Shown here piece after piece: positions 48,046-59,583 of a DNA stretch of 64,000 nucleotides. The DNA comes from Edaphochlamys debaryana (lineage: Eukaryota; Chlorophyta; Chlorophyceae; Chlamydomonadales), in assembly GCA_016858145.1 (NCBI GenBank), contig JAEHOE010000060.1, positions 434,001-498,000 on the forward strand, written 5' to 3'. Under the pieces are notes generated by a model. The model made no database searches. It was not told where the DNA came from and was given only the letters and a program-made list of their open reading frames with translations. Every line of letters begins with the position of its first letter. Positions within the stretch are counted from its first letter, which is position 1. The position numbers and the translations under genes were made by a program.

Positions 48046-50707
48046 ATGCGTACAGCATTATGGAGGCGCATAAAGACGCCAATCAGGAGGAAGCACCTCA
48101 TAGAGCCGAAGAAGATGACCTGGGAGAATGTAAAGGCCATTTTTTCGACGTCTACGGACTCGCGACAACTCAGTGAGCAGGGGTACGGGGGACCAGCTGG
48201 AGCGGCTGGAGCAGCTCTTGGAGTGCCGCCCCTCCCGTCCACGTTGCCGGCGCCTCACACTGCCCCCCACAACTCCACCCACGTAACCCCCGTCACCTTC
48301 ACCACCCACACCAGTACCTGGGATCACGGGCTCCCACGGCACGCATGACGAGTGGCGCATCGGGGACCGCATTGCTGCGCGCGAGAAGGTCACGACAGCG
48401 CTAGGCATCCTGGGCAAGCAGGAGGAAGGTGGGTGGCGTGCGAGCGGTGGGCGACAGACACCAGTGCCGCGGTACGCAACAGCTTAGCCCCGCGACGGCG
48501 GCATGCCGGGCCTTCCCCGCCCGTCCCTTGCCGGCCGCCTCCCTCCGCCTGCCGCCGTGCCCACGCGCACCGCAACGTCCTCGCCGTTCCCACCGTTTGC
48601 CGCCACGCTTCTTGCGCTGACACCTTACCCTCACCGTTTCTTATGCTCACACAGAGTACGACAAGCCAACTATGGATCTTGGTGAACTGGTCGCCTTCCT
48701 GTTCATCATGGGAGTGGTGAGTGGGAGGCGGGAGGTTCAGCTGGGCACAGCAGGGCCACGGGAATTTGGTGGGGCCATCAACCTACGCTTGCCTCCTCCT
48801 TACCCCCTCCACGCACCCGTCTCCCCCGACCCACATCCGCCCCCGCCCCAGCGGCCCACGGAGGACATGCTGAATGCGCAGCTGCGGGCGCTCCAGCTGG
48901 ATCGGAAGATGGAGAAGGGGCGCTCCGGCATCACGCCCGCGCAGGCAGTGTTCGTGTGGTGGGTTCGGGTTGGGAGGGAGAAGTGGGGGCAGAGGGGCGG
49001 GGTGGGGGGCTGGAGCGTGGCCGTGGGGCATGACAGGTCACACAGCGCAACGACGATAGGGCCGGGCGCAGGCAGCCGGGCGGGGGAGGGGCGGGGGCAA
49101 AGCTCCTTCTTCTCCCTGATCCCACACGTGCAAACCGCCTGCGCCTCTGCCCTTAACCCCTCTGCCCACCTGCCCTCTCATCCACCCACACCCCGAGCCC
49201 ACACCCCGTTCTCTTACCCGCTCGCAGGCTGTTTATGAACCGCGAGGACCGCGACGAGGACGCCATTCTCAAGCGGGCCTTCATGTTCTTCGACAAGGAC
49301 GGGAACGGGGAGATCAGCGGACAGGTGTGCGGGCGGGTTGAGGTGGTGAGGAGTGGAGGGGGCCGCGGGGCGGGGCCAGGCGTGGCATGAGGGCGGACGC
49401 GCGTCGCAGTTGGAGGCAGCGGGGTGCGACATCGAAAGGCTCGCCTGGCGGGCCCTTGGGTTGCGGTCAAGCTCTCAGCGCCGCACCTGCCGACCCACAT
49501 CAGTAGGCAGCATCCATCCTGAGGCCCCTACGGCCCATCCACGACCGCCCACGCTGCGCCCATGCTCCGGCGCCCACAGGAGCTGCGTCTGGCCATGTCG
49601 GAGGTCGGCAACATGCTCACAGAGGAGGTGGGGCCGGGCATAGAGGTCATGGAACGGAGGGAGGGTGGCAGGGTGACGAGGGCTTGTGGGGGCAGTGCCA
49701 GTGGACGCAGGGATACCGGTACAGCAGAACCTCGGGACGTAGTCGACACCGCGAGCCTGGTGATACTTGTCCTGACACCCCCCAACCATGTCCCTGCCTC
49801 TCCGCTTGCGCAGGGTGCGTGGGGCTGGGATTTGGAGCGGCAGGGCGTGGGCTGGGGTCTGGAGGCTCAGAGCTGCTGCAGTGGCGCAACTAAGGGGGCT
49901 AGCCGTTGCGCTAGGCGGGAGGGAGGCAGGTCTAAGGCAGGCGAGGATGCGAGTGGAGAAGGGGGCTTATGTCTACGGGTGCGTCAAACGGTCAGCGCCT
50001 GACATGCGGGGCCATGCCAACGTAGTTCCTGTTGTCGCCACGCGTAATAACGACTGCCCCTTACCCACCTCCCCCGCTGCCGGCACAATCACTCCTTTTG
50101 CAAACTGCAGAGGTGAGCAGTGGGTACCGCCGCTCGAGGCCATCCTGCATCTCCCGTACCGCCCTCTGTCCTGGGTCCTTTGTCACATGTGCACGTGTTC
50201 TGGCCTATGACCTGTACGGTGATCTCTGCCCGGCGCAGATCGACGAGTTCATGCGCGTCATGGACCGCAACGGGGACGGCGTGGTGGCCTTCGCCGAGTT
50301 CTACGAGACGCTCACGCAGCAGACGGACCTGGGCAAGCTGCTCAGGTGGGGCCGCTGGGCGGAGAGCTGCCACGGGCTGACGGGCCGCGTGTCCCATGCA
50401 CCGTCCCGCCGTCGTGGGATGCGGACCCTACCAGTACTGCCGACTGCCCTTACGGGCCACGGACTCCCCCTCTCACGCCCTTGGGGACTCTCCCCTGTCC
50501 CTTGTGTTTACGTTTCCCACCTACTCCCCAACCCCCCACCCCGGTTTTACCCATCCCCGTATCCGCAGCGAGGTGGTGCAGCTGGAGAGGGAAATCAACC
50601 CCAGGGAGCGCCCGGCGCCGGCCCCAGTCCCCGCGCCGCGCCCACTGGGGGAAGCGGGCCAGCCTCGCACGGCGGAGCCATCGCATCTCGGGCACGAGGC
50701 GGTGTGA
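48046..50707 (+). CDS. EF-hand calcium-binding protein 2 (tandem paralogue)
   Basis: Eight exons splice to 266 residues: 48046-48172, 48315-48428, 48655-48716, 48852-48958, 49228-49324, 49580-49627, 50239-50345, 50569-50707. The canonical loops are DKDGNGEISGQE and DRNGDGVVAFAE. The N-terminal half again has two degenerate EF-like units (VTTALGILGKQEEEYDKPTM, LQLDRKMEKGRSGITPAQ). The basic N-terminus (MRTALWRRIKTPIRRKH) differs from gene 1. The tail is short and Pro-rich (RPAPAPVPAPRPLGEA). Intron positions after FIMGV, VFVW, ISGQ and TEEE match gene 1, indicating tandem duplication followed by divergence of both ends. The exon 1 donor is A|GTGAGC. The start rests on this being the first Met that joins in phase. 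Confidence 0.88.
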
Positions 50708-52931
50708 GGGCGCTGTGGGCAGCAGCGTGGCGCTTGGGGCCCGCAACCTGAGGCTACTGCAGGGCGTCTGCGCGCCTGCATGCCGAGTTGGCGACAGCAC
50801 GCTGCAATACAGCGCATGAGTAATTCGTCCATCGTGTGCACTAGGAGCAATGCATGAAGTTGGACCTGTATGATTGTGTGAGCATTGGGTAGGTCGAAGC
50901 TCGAGGATGAAGCTACCAGTACCCTATTAGGAATGACGCGTTACAGGGTTGCGGCCAGCGGGCAGACGAGCTGCCGGCCCCGCATAAGGGGGAGAGAGTC
51001 AACTTCCCCCGACCCCAGGCGTTCCCTAAGGGATCGTCCACTACCGAGCCTCCACCTACTCCAACCAAGCCAAAGAATTGAGACACCCGGCCCACGCGGG
51101 TCACGGGGAAAGAATCAGCAGGCCGAAGCCGAGTCCAGGGCCAGAGCCCCGCCATGTCCACAGCACGTCCGCACCACCGAATCCAAGCTCCAAAGTTCCA
51201 CTACCGCCAGACAGACCACCTACTCGCAGCACAGGACCGGGGGGGGCGCACAGCCAGGCGCAAACCCCCACGAGAAGCGGGCAGCCGAAGCTCCCGAAAG
51301 AGGCGGGCCGGGGAGAGCACAGCTCCCACGGCCAAGAGTCGGGCCCCATGGGCCAAGCCAGAAACGTCTGTAACGCGCCAATCCTAAACTGCCCCCGGGG
51401 AGCGCGGCCTCCGCTGCGAGCACCGCGCACCCGCGACGGGCCATCAGCACCACCTACTCAGCGCCGTGCCACTCCCGTCGAAGAAGCGCCACGAACGAAG
51501 AACACCAGCGAAAGCTCCAGGCAGCCGACCGACCAGAGCCACCTGGGGAGCACGCAGCCAAAATCGGGGCGACCAGAAGCGCCGGCCAAGCGCGCCCCCA
51601 AACGCCGGCCGACGCGCGGACCCGGCGCCCCAAGAATCACCAAGGTTCAGCATACCGGCCGCCCAGCCCGCTCCCCGCATGCCCGGGCGCTTCCCAGGCA
51701 CAAGCGTCTAGGCGAGCGATGACCAGAAGATTCCACCAGCGAGCTCCACATGCAGCGCCGCCCAGACAGCGCGGCAGAGACACTGAAGGCGAGACGAACA
51801 GCCAGCCGCGAGGCCAGCGGACGAAGGAGAAGGCCCCGCAAAGGGGCCACAAAAATCGGGCAACGTAGCACGCTGGGGCGCAGAGGCCCCAGCAGCACGG
51901 CCAGAGGCCGAGCTATTGTGCTATTGTGCTATATTGGCTTATTAGACCCTATTAGCCAGGAACACAAGCGCAACGCAGGGGTGCTGGGATGCACGGGAGC
52001 AAAGCAGTCAGTAGGGCGCGGGCTGTCGGTGTGTTGGAACTCGGAAGCCGGGGCTGGCGCACAGCCGGGGCGCTGCACGTGGATAATGGACGGCAGTCTT
52101 TGTCTGGACGGCCCTGCAACACAATTTGCTGCACTTCAGCACGAAATCGCCCGGTTGCGGTTTGGGGAGTTTCGTTGAGCTTATGAACTATCAAGTGACA
52201 GGATCTGGCAAGAGGTAGGGCGTATCAGCATCTTCCGTGGAGTAGGTGAATCTTACTGGGGCATGCACTCGCTTTTCTATCAACCGAAGCAACTTACAGC
52301 TATTTGTCCTCTTTGGGGGTAACCGAGCACTGGTAGACTGAATAAGCATCGGTCAGGCTGTAAGGAAACGGAATCAGAACCTCTAACCTTACATGTGAGC
52401 CAATGCTGATGCCCGCGCTGGGTGCTGGATGTGCAGCCCTGAGCTGAGGGTGTGCCGGGGCAGCCGGCTGAGGCTGCGCTGTGGCTGCATTTGTCCCTCA
52501 CGCTCAGTAGCTCCCCAGGACCGGTGGGCCCGAACGCAACCTGGGTCTGCGTTAACTGGCCCGCCACTGCCGCCGCTGCAGCGCTTGTGCTGCGCCTGGC
52601 ATTTCCAAGCCGGCTGCCGCTCCAGCCGGCAACGGCGACCCTGCCGAGCTCTCTCTGCTGCTCCGTCTGGAGCCCCGCCCGGGGGCGCGTAGGCCGACCC
52701 TGAGGTAGAGTCCAGGGTCCGGGGGCAATGGCTCGGGAGCTTCGCGCTCACACACGATTTACAGACTCCTCCCCGGTCGGCGCCCTACGCTCCGCCACCC
52801 CACGGCAGCCTCCGCTGCGCTCCGCGGTGGGCCGCCCCAACGGCTGGCGGCGCCGCTCGGCAGCCCTGCGCAGTCCCGCCCGCTCCGCTCCTCTCTCCAC
52901 GACAGAAAGAAGGAAAGCAGAGAGCGGCTGC
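50708..52931. other. Convergent intergenic region containing a thymine-poor insert
   Basis: It lies between the 3' ends of EF-hand gene 2 and RPL35. The central kilobase is the insert annotated separately. The remaining 52000-52930 shows no spliced gene and no clear repeat. Confidence 0.55.
50921..51955. mobile_element. Candidate non-autonomous retroposon: thymine-depleted insert with 10-bp flanking direct repeat
   Basis: ACCCTATTAG occurs exactly at 50921-50930 and again at 51946-51955. Between them, and above all from 51060 to 51900, the plus strand has very few T residues (often one to three per 60 bases) while A stays common, unlike any neighbouring sequence. Because stop codons need T, all three plus frames are largely open there, and none looks like a known protein. 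The right end is a simple repeat (CTATTGTG twice, 51913-51929, then CTATATTGG). No inverted terminal repeats are seen. A retroposon with target-site duplication and a repeat tail would fit, but the family is not recognised. Confidence 0.5.
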
Positions 52932-55413
52932 TTACGCCTTCAGGGCGAACTTGCGCGTGGGGAAGGCCTTAGCCTTCTTCTCCACCTTGGCCAGCTTCTT
53001 CTCGGACTGGGGGCGGGGAAGGCACGGACCGTGTCAGCGTGAGAGCTGTCCCGCGTGCTTCTTACGATAGCTGCTGGCCCGTGGCGAAAATGGAGGAGGC
53101 GTGTTCCCTGTAAGACGCTGACTAGGCGCACGTAGCTGAACCCTCCGCCAGAGTGGTGGCCGTGTGAGGGTCGCCAACCACGTGCGGTGTCCTCATCCCC
53201 CGGGGAACTGCGGCCCACCAAAACTGGCCCCATTCACCACCAGCCCCAGCCCGTGACCCCGTGCCCTGCTTCTTAAACTAAGCCTCACCTGCTCCTTGGT
53301 GAGTCGCCGGCGGATAGCGCGGGTCTTCTTGGCGCGCATGTCCAGAGGCAGGAACTTCTGCGGGGGCCAAGGGCAGGGGCGAGGGGATCAGAAGGATAGG
53401 GAGGAGGGCCACGTGGTCCAGTCGAGGAGACTAGAGGCAGGCGGGTGGGGCTGGGTATCATGGGACTGAGCTGGGCTGCAGTGTATGCGACTCCATGACA
53501 GTTCCCTGAAGGGGCGCAGCACGCTGAGTTGCGCTGCACTGCTCTGGCTGCTTCCGAGGGGACGTATGAAGCAGATGTGGTAAACCGAGCACACGGCAAG
53601 AAGGCCTGGCCCCCGCGTTGCGCATGGCTCTTGCGAGCGCCAAGAGCAACTGGAGCTGCAGCTGCAAGACACATGCGGCTCCATGCGGTAGCCCCGGGGG
53701 TGGACGGGGCCCGTCGGCGGTGCGCCGACGGGCCACCGCGTCAGGGCGATCCCCCATGGAGTCGTGCATCTGCGGAACGTCCCTTCCCAGCGCTGCCTTG
53801 CCGCCTCCTCCCCGCGGGGTTGCCCTCCACGGCCGCGGCGGCTGTTGGAGCTGCCACAGGCCCAGGCCGGTGCCGCCCCGCCGGCAGCCGCAGCTCGCCC
53901 TGCCGCCCCAAGCCGCTCCACTCCACGGGTGGCCGCCGCCCGCCCCGCCGCCGCCGCCGCCAGTTGCCGCTCAGCCATGCTGCCTCCGCGCGGTGGCATG
54001 CCCTCCGCCTGCTGCACTAGCCCGCGCTGTTGGCAGCAGGGGCGCAGCTCTTGCCGCAGCAGTTCGGCCGGGTTTGGGTCCAAGCGCCCCCGGCCGCGGT
54101 TCGGGTGCGGGCTCAGGTATCCTTGCCATTGCCCGCCGAGCTGAGGCAGTTCGCCATGTGACTGCAGACCCCGAAGGAATCCTCCATCAGGGTCGATGCC
54201 TGGGCGCTGGCCGCCGAATCGGGCCTGCACTCCTCCTCAACCGCGTGAGGTCCACGCAGGACCCGGGAGTTGCTGGGCGCTTGCGCCCGAGAAGGCCGAT
54301 AGGCGACTCGCCAGAGCTGCTACGCCAGGAACACATTCTTTACCGGTCGTCGCCGCCGCTGCTGCTGTTGTTGCTGCTTGCACTGGCAGCGGTGCAGGTC
54401 CGCTTGGCTGCGCCCGTTGGCAGCAGCGTCCTCGTGTACACTCCTCGGTTCCTGGCCGCCACAGTCGGCGGGTGCTGCTCCCTCCCTCAGGCTGCTGTGC
54501 TCCACATGCGACCCGCAATTGTTGGGGAGTACCATCGCGAGGGGCCCTCGGCAGGAACGGGTGGGTCCTCCCTCAACAGCCTCCCGCTCTCCCCCCCCCA
54601 CACACATACCCCGTCCCCCCCGGGCTTTCATCAACCTCCCCACGCTGCTACCCACCCGGCCCTTCTTCTTCTCGTTCTCCTCGGTGATCTTGTTCTTCAC
54701 CGCGGTGCGCTGGCTCTGCTTGTAGACCGTCAGCACGCGCGCAATCGACTTGCGCACCACCTTGATCTTCGACAGCTTGTTGGGGGCGCCGCCGGTAACC
54801 TACGGAGTACATAACAAGCCGCGTGGTGAGCGTTGGGTGAACGGCGCAAGACGGCCGTCCCATCGCCGACAGCGCTCCATCGCCCCTCCACCGCCGGTTC
54901 CCAGCTGGCACAACCAGCGCTGCAGCGCTACGACAGGCTGGTTCCACGGCTGGTAGCGAGGCTGCTGGCGCCTCGCAGAACCCGCAAGTCCGCCAAACGC
55001 GCCGCATACCTTGGCGACACGCAGGGCCGAGAGCTCGCCCTTAAGCTCCTTGAGCTTAGAGATCAGGTCCTGCTTGCTCAGGGACCTGAGCTCGTGCACC
55101 TTGACCTTGGCTGCGCACAGACCAAAGCAGCGGCGGCGGCAGAGAGGGCGGCAGGCACCAAGTTAGCAAGCAGCACATACCAGCAATAGTGACGAACCTA
55201 TAGTCCTCCACTCGAACGCGCAACTCCGAGCCGCCCGCAGCCGTCCAGGGGCGAGTTGGGATTTCGCCGGCGCTGGGCTCCACCCGCTAAAGCTCCTAGT
55301 GTTCTGCTGACATGCTGTCTAGCGTATCGTGCGAGTTGCGCGGGCTGATACAAGCTGGAGCACTCCGCAAGTCCCACTGAGCCGAGTTGCCCAACCAGTG
55401 AGGACGCACCCAT
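52932..55413 (-). CDS. RPL35: Cytosolic large-subunit ribosomal protein L35 (uL29)
   Basis: Five exons splice to 130 residues: 55410-55413, 55010-55110, 54656-54799, 53289-53357, 52932-53006. The coding start is a 4-nt piece, ATGG with donor GTGCGT. It joins CCAAGGTC to give [17 protein letters not shown]. The family core is clear: [50 protein letters not shown], ending [14 protein letters not shown]. Eukaryotic L35 is about 123 residues, so the length fits. It sits beside the nascent-chain exit on the 60S subunit. The intron at 53358-54655 is 1.3 kb, long for this window, and very GC-rich. Confidence 0.96.
53358..54655 (-). other. Long RPL35 intron with open GC-rich frames
   Basis: Several long frames stay open on both strands (a 280-codon minus frame at 53388-54230, and a 398-codon plus frame at 53618-54814 that runs past the intron into the next exon). 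None shows splice-supported or family-like sequence, so they are probably by-products of composition, possibly with regulatory sequence or an old insertion. Confidence 0.4.
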
Positions 55414-55835
55414 TTTGGTAAAGTCTGTTGAAGAGTGTGGAGCAAGGTCACCGAGAAAGGGAAAGCTGCAGGCGCGCGACGACGAGTGAGCCCGGCGCTG
55501 AGCATGGAGGCTGCATGCGGATTCTCCCCGACGTGCAGCCTCCCGCTAGGGGGCGGACGTCAGCTGACTACTGGCATTACGCTCTATTGCTTACAGCGAG
55601 TTTGGGGTTGCCTTGCCGCCGCAACATGCACGCCATGTCGGCATCCCGAACTTGCGCGAACCAGGTCTCAAGGTCGACCACACACATGCAGCACTCGAGG
55701 GGGGCCGGGGGTGTCCGGGGAAGCGTACCGGGGCATCAGGCATCTCAGCTTACAGGCATACGGGTCCCGCTTCCCTACCTCCAACCCGCGCCTGGCACCC
55801 TCCATGCCCTGGACAGCGCGCGGCCGCCCCTTCCC

Positions 55836-58526
55836 TCACCCTTGAGCGCCCCGCGGCTGGATGTGCCTCATTGCCGCGCCAAACAGCTTGCTCGCCGGCG
55901 TCGCGCGTCCCCCTGCCGGTGCCGACGATGGCCGGCTGCGTGCCGCCCCCGCTCCTCCCCCTTGCACAGCACCCGCCGTGCTCGAGCCACCGTTCGCACC
56001 GCCTTCGCCCGGCCCCGCTTCCGCCGCGGCCCCTGTCGCCCGGTTGGCCTCTGCGCTTCGCGGCTCAGGCTCCTCCTCCTCGCCCATCTCCTCGTCCGCC
56101 GCAGGCTCCTCATCGCCGTCGTCGAGCTCCTCCTCAGCGGCTGTGGGCGCCGGTGGTGGGGGCGCCGCCGCTTTCCGGCGCGCCGCGGCTCCACTCGACG
56201 CCGCGTCTGAGGCCGCCGCTGCCGCCGCAGCTGCCGCGCCAGACGCTCCCGCGCCCGCAGTCGCAGGGTTCTTCCGGACCCGGCCTGCGCCCGCGTTGCC
56301 CAGGGCCGCCCCGACGGCCGCACCGAGCAGACGACTGGCCAGATTCGGCCGCAGGGCGGGCTTACTGGGACCGGACGGGGCCGCAGCTGCGCTTGCAGGC
56401 GCCCGTCGCTTTGCTGGCGGACCTGCGTCCTCCGCCTCCACTTCCTCAGCCGCACCGGCACCGGAGTTGCCCGCTCCTGCCGCCTCCTCGGCATGCCCCG
56501 CGTCCGCCCCCGCCTCCGTGTCCCCGTCCTCGCTGTCCCCCTCGCTCCTCCCCGCAGCCGCGGCTTCTGCGGGTACCTCTGAGGCTGCAGCGATGCGGGC
56601 GCGCTTTGCGGCTCCCCCTGCCCCCCCGGCACCGGCAGCTGGCGCCGCGGAGGGCGGCGGAGTGGGGGACTTGATGGCCTCCGGGTTCCACACGATCCGC
56701 CTGCCCCCCGCAGCGCCCCCAGGGCCCGGCTCTGCGCCGCCGCCGCTTGCCGCTGCCCCAGTCGAGGATGCGGGCGCTCCGGCGTCTGCGGGCACGGCCG
56801 CATCGGCATCCGCTTCCGCCCCCTCCGCGGTCGACGGACCGGCCCCGCCAGCGGCGGCGGCGGCGGCAGCGGCGGCCTCCTCGCCTCCGGCGTTTGAGGC
56901 TGCGCGCGCCAGCACCCTGCGCGGCCAGCCCACGCGCCATGCAAGCTTGACACAAGCAACGACAATATCGTGCTCCAATGCCTTCAGAGCAGGAACCACA
57001 GCCGCTCTCACCGTCGGCTATGGTAGTGGGGTCACCCAAGGGCGCACCTGCGCTTGGCCGCCTGCACCGCCTGCGCCGCCGCCGTCTTCTTGGGCCCCAC
57101 CAGGCCCACGCTGCCCAGCGCCGCGGACGTGAGCCGCCCGGACAGCAGGGAGTTGAGCGTGGGCCGGACGGGCCGAGCGCCGGTCTGTGGGAACAGACCC
57201 GTGCAAGGGAGGGATGCGTTAGGAACGAGGCTAGTGTGGTCATGCCCGCTGCGCAAAGACTTTCGCACAAACCGGACGGGCAAGATCTTGCACAGCGGCA
57301 CTTGTACCAGTGTGTTGCACAGCGTCCTCCGTGACTTCTACGGCGCAAGCACGCAAATTCCTGCCCAGCAGCACGGCCCACGCGCCCTGCCCTGCCACCC
57401 ACAGGCGACGTCGCAAGCCGCCTGGCCAGGCTGGGCGCCACGGGCGCCGACAGCCGGCGCGTCGTGATGCCGCTCTGCAGCACCGCCAGCGCCAGCTCGG
57501 GCGAGTCCGTGCCCACGTCCAGGTCCACCTCGAGCGGCTCCAGAGCGTCCAGCGGGTCCGCCGGGGCCGGGGCCCTGGCGGCCGCGTCCCCTGCCTCAGC
57601 GGCCCCGTCAGCGCCATCGCCGGCCCCCGCGCCGTTGTCTACGTCCGCCGGCTCTGCGCCGCCCGCTGCCCCCGTGGACGCGACGCGTGCGCCCTTGCGC
57701 TCTAGGGCTGCTGCTGCGTCCATGGCCTGCCGGGCGGTCATCTCCTGTCCGTCGGGCCGCCGCACGGTGACTCGGAAGCCAAAGCCGGCCGCCACCTACG
57801 TACCCACAGAATCGGAGTGTTAGCCAGGCGCTGCTTGGTCTGCAGGCTCAGCACGGGCCGGCAAGATGCAATCCGCCTGGGGTAGAGGCACAGGAGTTAG
57901 GGCATCCCCCGCCCGCCGCACCTCCGCCAACAGGGACGAGCACAGCGTCAGTCGCTGCTGGGTGGCGACGCTCAGCACCACACGGCGCACGCTGGCGAGC
58001 TTGGCCGTCCTGGCTGACGCAGCGCGCTGCATCTGAAGCCGAAGCGAGGCTGCGCCTGTGGCGCCGATGGACTGCGGGCGCGGGCGGGTTGCGTGCGCGT
58101 GTCAACGGACGGCTCGTGCCCAGATCCCCGAAACCACTAGGCGCACAGCATGGCCACCTGGCTCGCGGTGGCAAACGCCCCTGACCCTCGCGGCCTGGGC
58201 AGCGTGCGACAAACATGTTGACCGCCCTGCCATGCGCTGCGACTTTGCAGGCACCAGAGCCCACTTGTCGTGTTACCTTATTGGCTGCACCTGCCGTGTC
58301 TGTTTCAATTTTTCGCTGGTTGCCTGCAAAAGAGCGACTCGCTCAGTCCATGGGCGAGGTTCGCAAAATCGCCTCCGCTAATGGCACCTGTCGTGTTGCC
58401 GATAACAAGCCTCCCGAGGAACGCGGTGTTGAGGACCGGCTTGGCATCGGAGGCTTCATTGTCTTCATCCTCGTCAAACTCCTCTGGGGCTGGGCGCACA
58501 ATAATCCTACGCCTGATCTTTGTCAT
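55836..58526 (-). CDS. Unrecognised Ala-rich acidic protein, possibly nuclear
   Basis: Not recognised. Six exons splice to 648 residues in one frame: 58388-58526, 58277-58323, 57922-58071, 57403-57795, 57048-57184, 55836-56916. The start region is MTKIRRRIIVRPAPEEFDED. A moderately hydrophilic region follows (RTAKLASVRRVVLSVATQQR; AAGFGFRVTVRRPDGQEMTA) and then PVRPTLNSLLSGRLTSAALG. The last exon is low complexity with Ala runs, acidic blocks (EEELDDGDEEPAADEE), small basic patches (KRARIA, PPAKRRAP), RIVWNPEAIKSPTPPP, and PNLASRLLGAAVGAALGN near the end. Alternating basic and acidic patches suggest a nuclear or chromatin-associated protein, but no catalytic motif is visible. The frame is open upstream of the chosen ATG, so the start could be further 5'. 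Confidence 0.7.
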
Positions 58527-59583
58527 ATCTCTGGCGCGAGGTGCGAGCTTCGAGGGACAACGAGGGTGCCAAGACTGACGCGTGCGGTGTGCGGGTGCAA
58601 TACGGCAGTACGGCAGATTTGCACAGGCTGTGGCGAATACGGCACGGCCGGGGGCACAGACAGGGGGCACAGACAGGGCGTTGGCGGCTGGGGTGCGGCG
58701 AGGTGCTCCCCACGAAAACGGGCGGGGGTGCTGCTCCTCCGTCAGCGACTGTCCTTTTTGGGCGTTTACGTTGGGTTGCGTTTGACTGCCTGTCCTAACG
58801 GCATAACCCCTCGTGGCTCCCTGGCGCCTGTAATAGCGGACGCCGTGAAGTTGCCCGAGTAGACCATGGCTGCCCTCTACGCCTAAGGTTCCTACGCCCA
58901 AGGGCAAGGGGCTGGCTAAATGCAGATCAGTTCAGGCTTCAGAGGCCCGACGCCCGAGCTGGGGGTTATTATAGACAACGGGGTGCTCGCCAGCTTCGTG
59001 CATAGAGGCACGGGGTCACTAGAGTCACGCCCTGACGGCCCAGTACCATTAAGCGAAGTGCCCTTTACGGACCAAAAGGAGGCGGGAGCATGACACGTCT
59101 TGGATACATTACAGTTGCCACGCAAGAAGGTAACCGCCCAGTCTTGTCCCATCGTCCCCACCCCCCTCACCCAAGACCCCAGAGCTCCTCTCTCCCCAAG
59201 GATGCCCTCTCGTTAGGCGGCCAGCTCCATACCCCAGCCTTGTCCTACGCACTGATGTCTCTGTAAGCTATGGGGCCACAGCCCGCATGCCAGGCCACAG
59301 CGTGGCGTCCATGCACCATCCTCCCTTCCTCAGCGCCACGAGCAAGCGCGCCAACTCGACCCCCAAACGAGATAAACCGAGCGGCTGGTTGTGCGTTGAC
59401 ACCACCACAACCACCGCTATGCGCAGTGCGTGAGCGACTGCGCTTAGTACCCGCGCCAGAACTGCACAAAGGAAAGGGGCAAGGGCGGGGAGTATGGGTC
59501 AAGAGTGGGAGCACGGACCAATCGCACGCATCAGCGACGCGGCCTCGACACATGACGCGGTTCGGTTTTGCGGGCTTTCCGAC
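58527..59583. other. Region upstream of the Ala-rich gene, carrying a decayed copy of the 60.96-61.18 kb segment
   Basis: Bases 58815-59020 align with 60963-61180: CTCCCTGGCGCC, GACGCCGTGAAG, CCATGGCTGCCCTCTACGCC, CCTACGCCCAAG, GTGCTCGCC and CACGGGGTCA appear in the same order in both. No spliced gene was found in 59030-59583. Confidence 0.7.

Noticed and set aside
51078..51722. Open frame of 214 codons in the thymine-poor block as a protein gene
   Set aside because: All three plus frames are open simply because stop codons need T; the sequence has no recognisable domain.
53388..54230. 280-codon same-strand open frame inside the RPL35 intron as a nested gene
   Set aside because: No domain, no splice context, and composition alone explains the openness.
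55861..57132. Long plus-strand open frame (423 codons) antisense to the Ala-rich gene
   Set aside because: It mirrors GC-rich Ala codons on the other strand and lacks splice or family support; the minus-strand model keeps frame across six exons.
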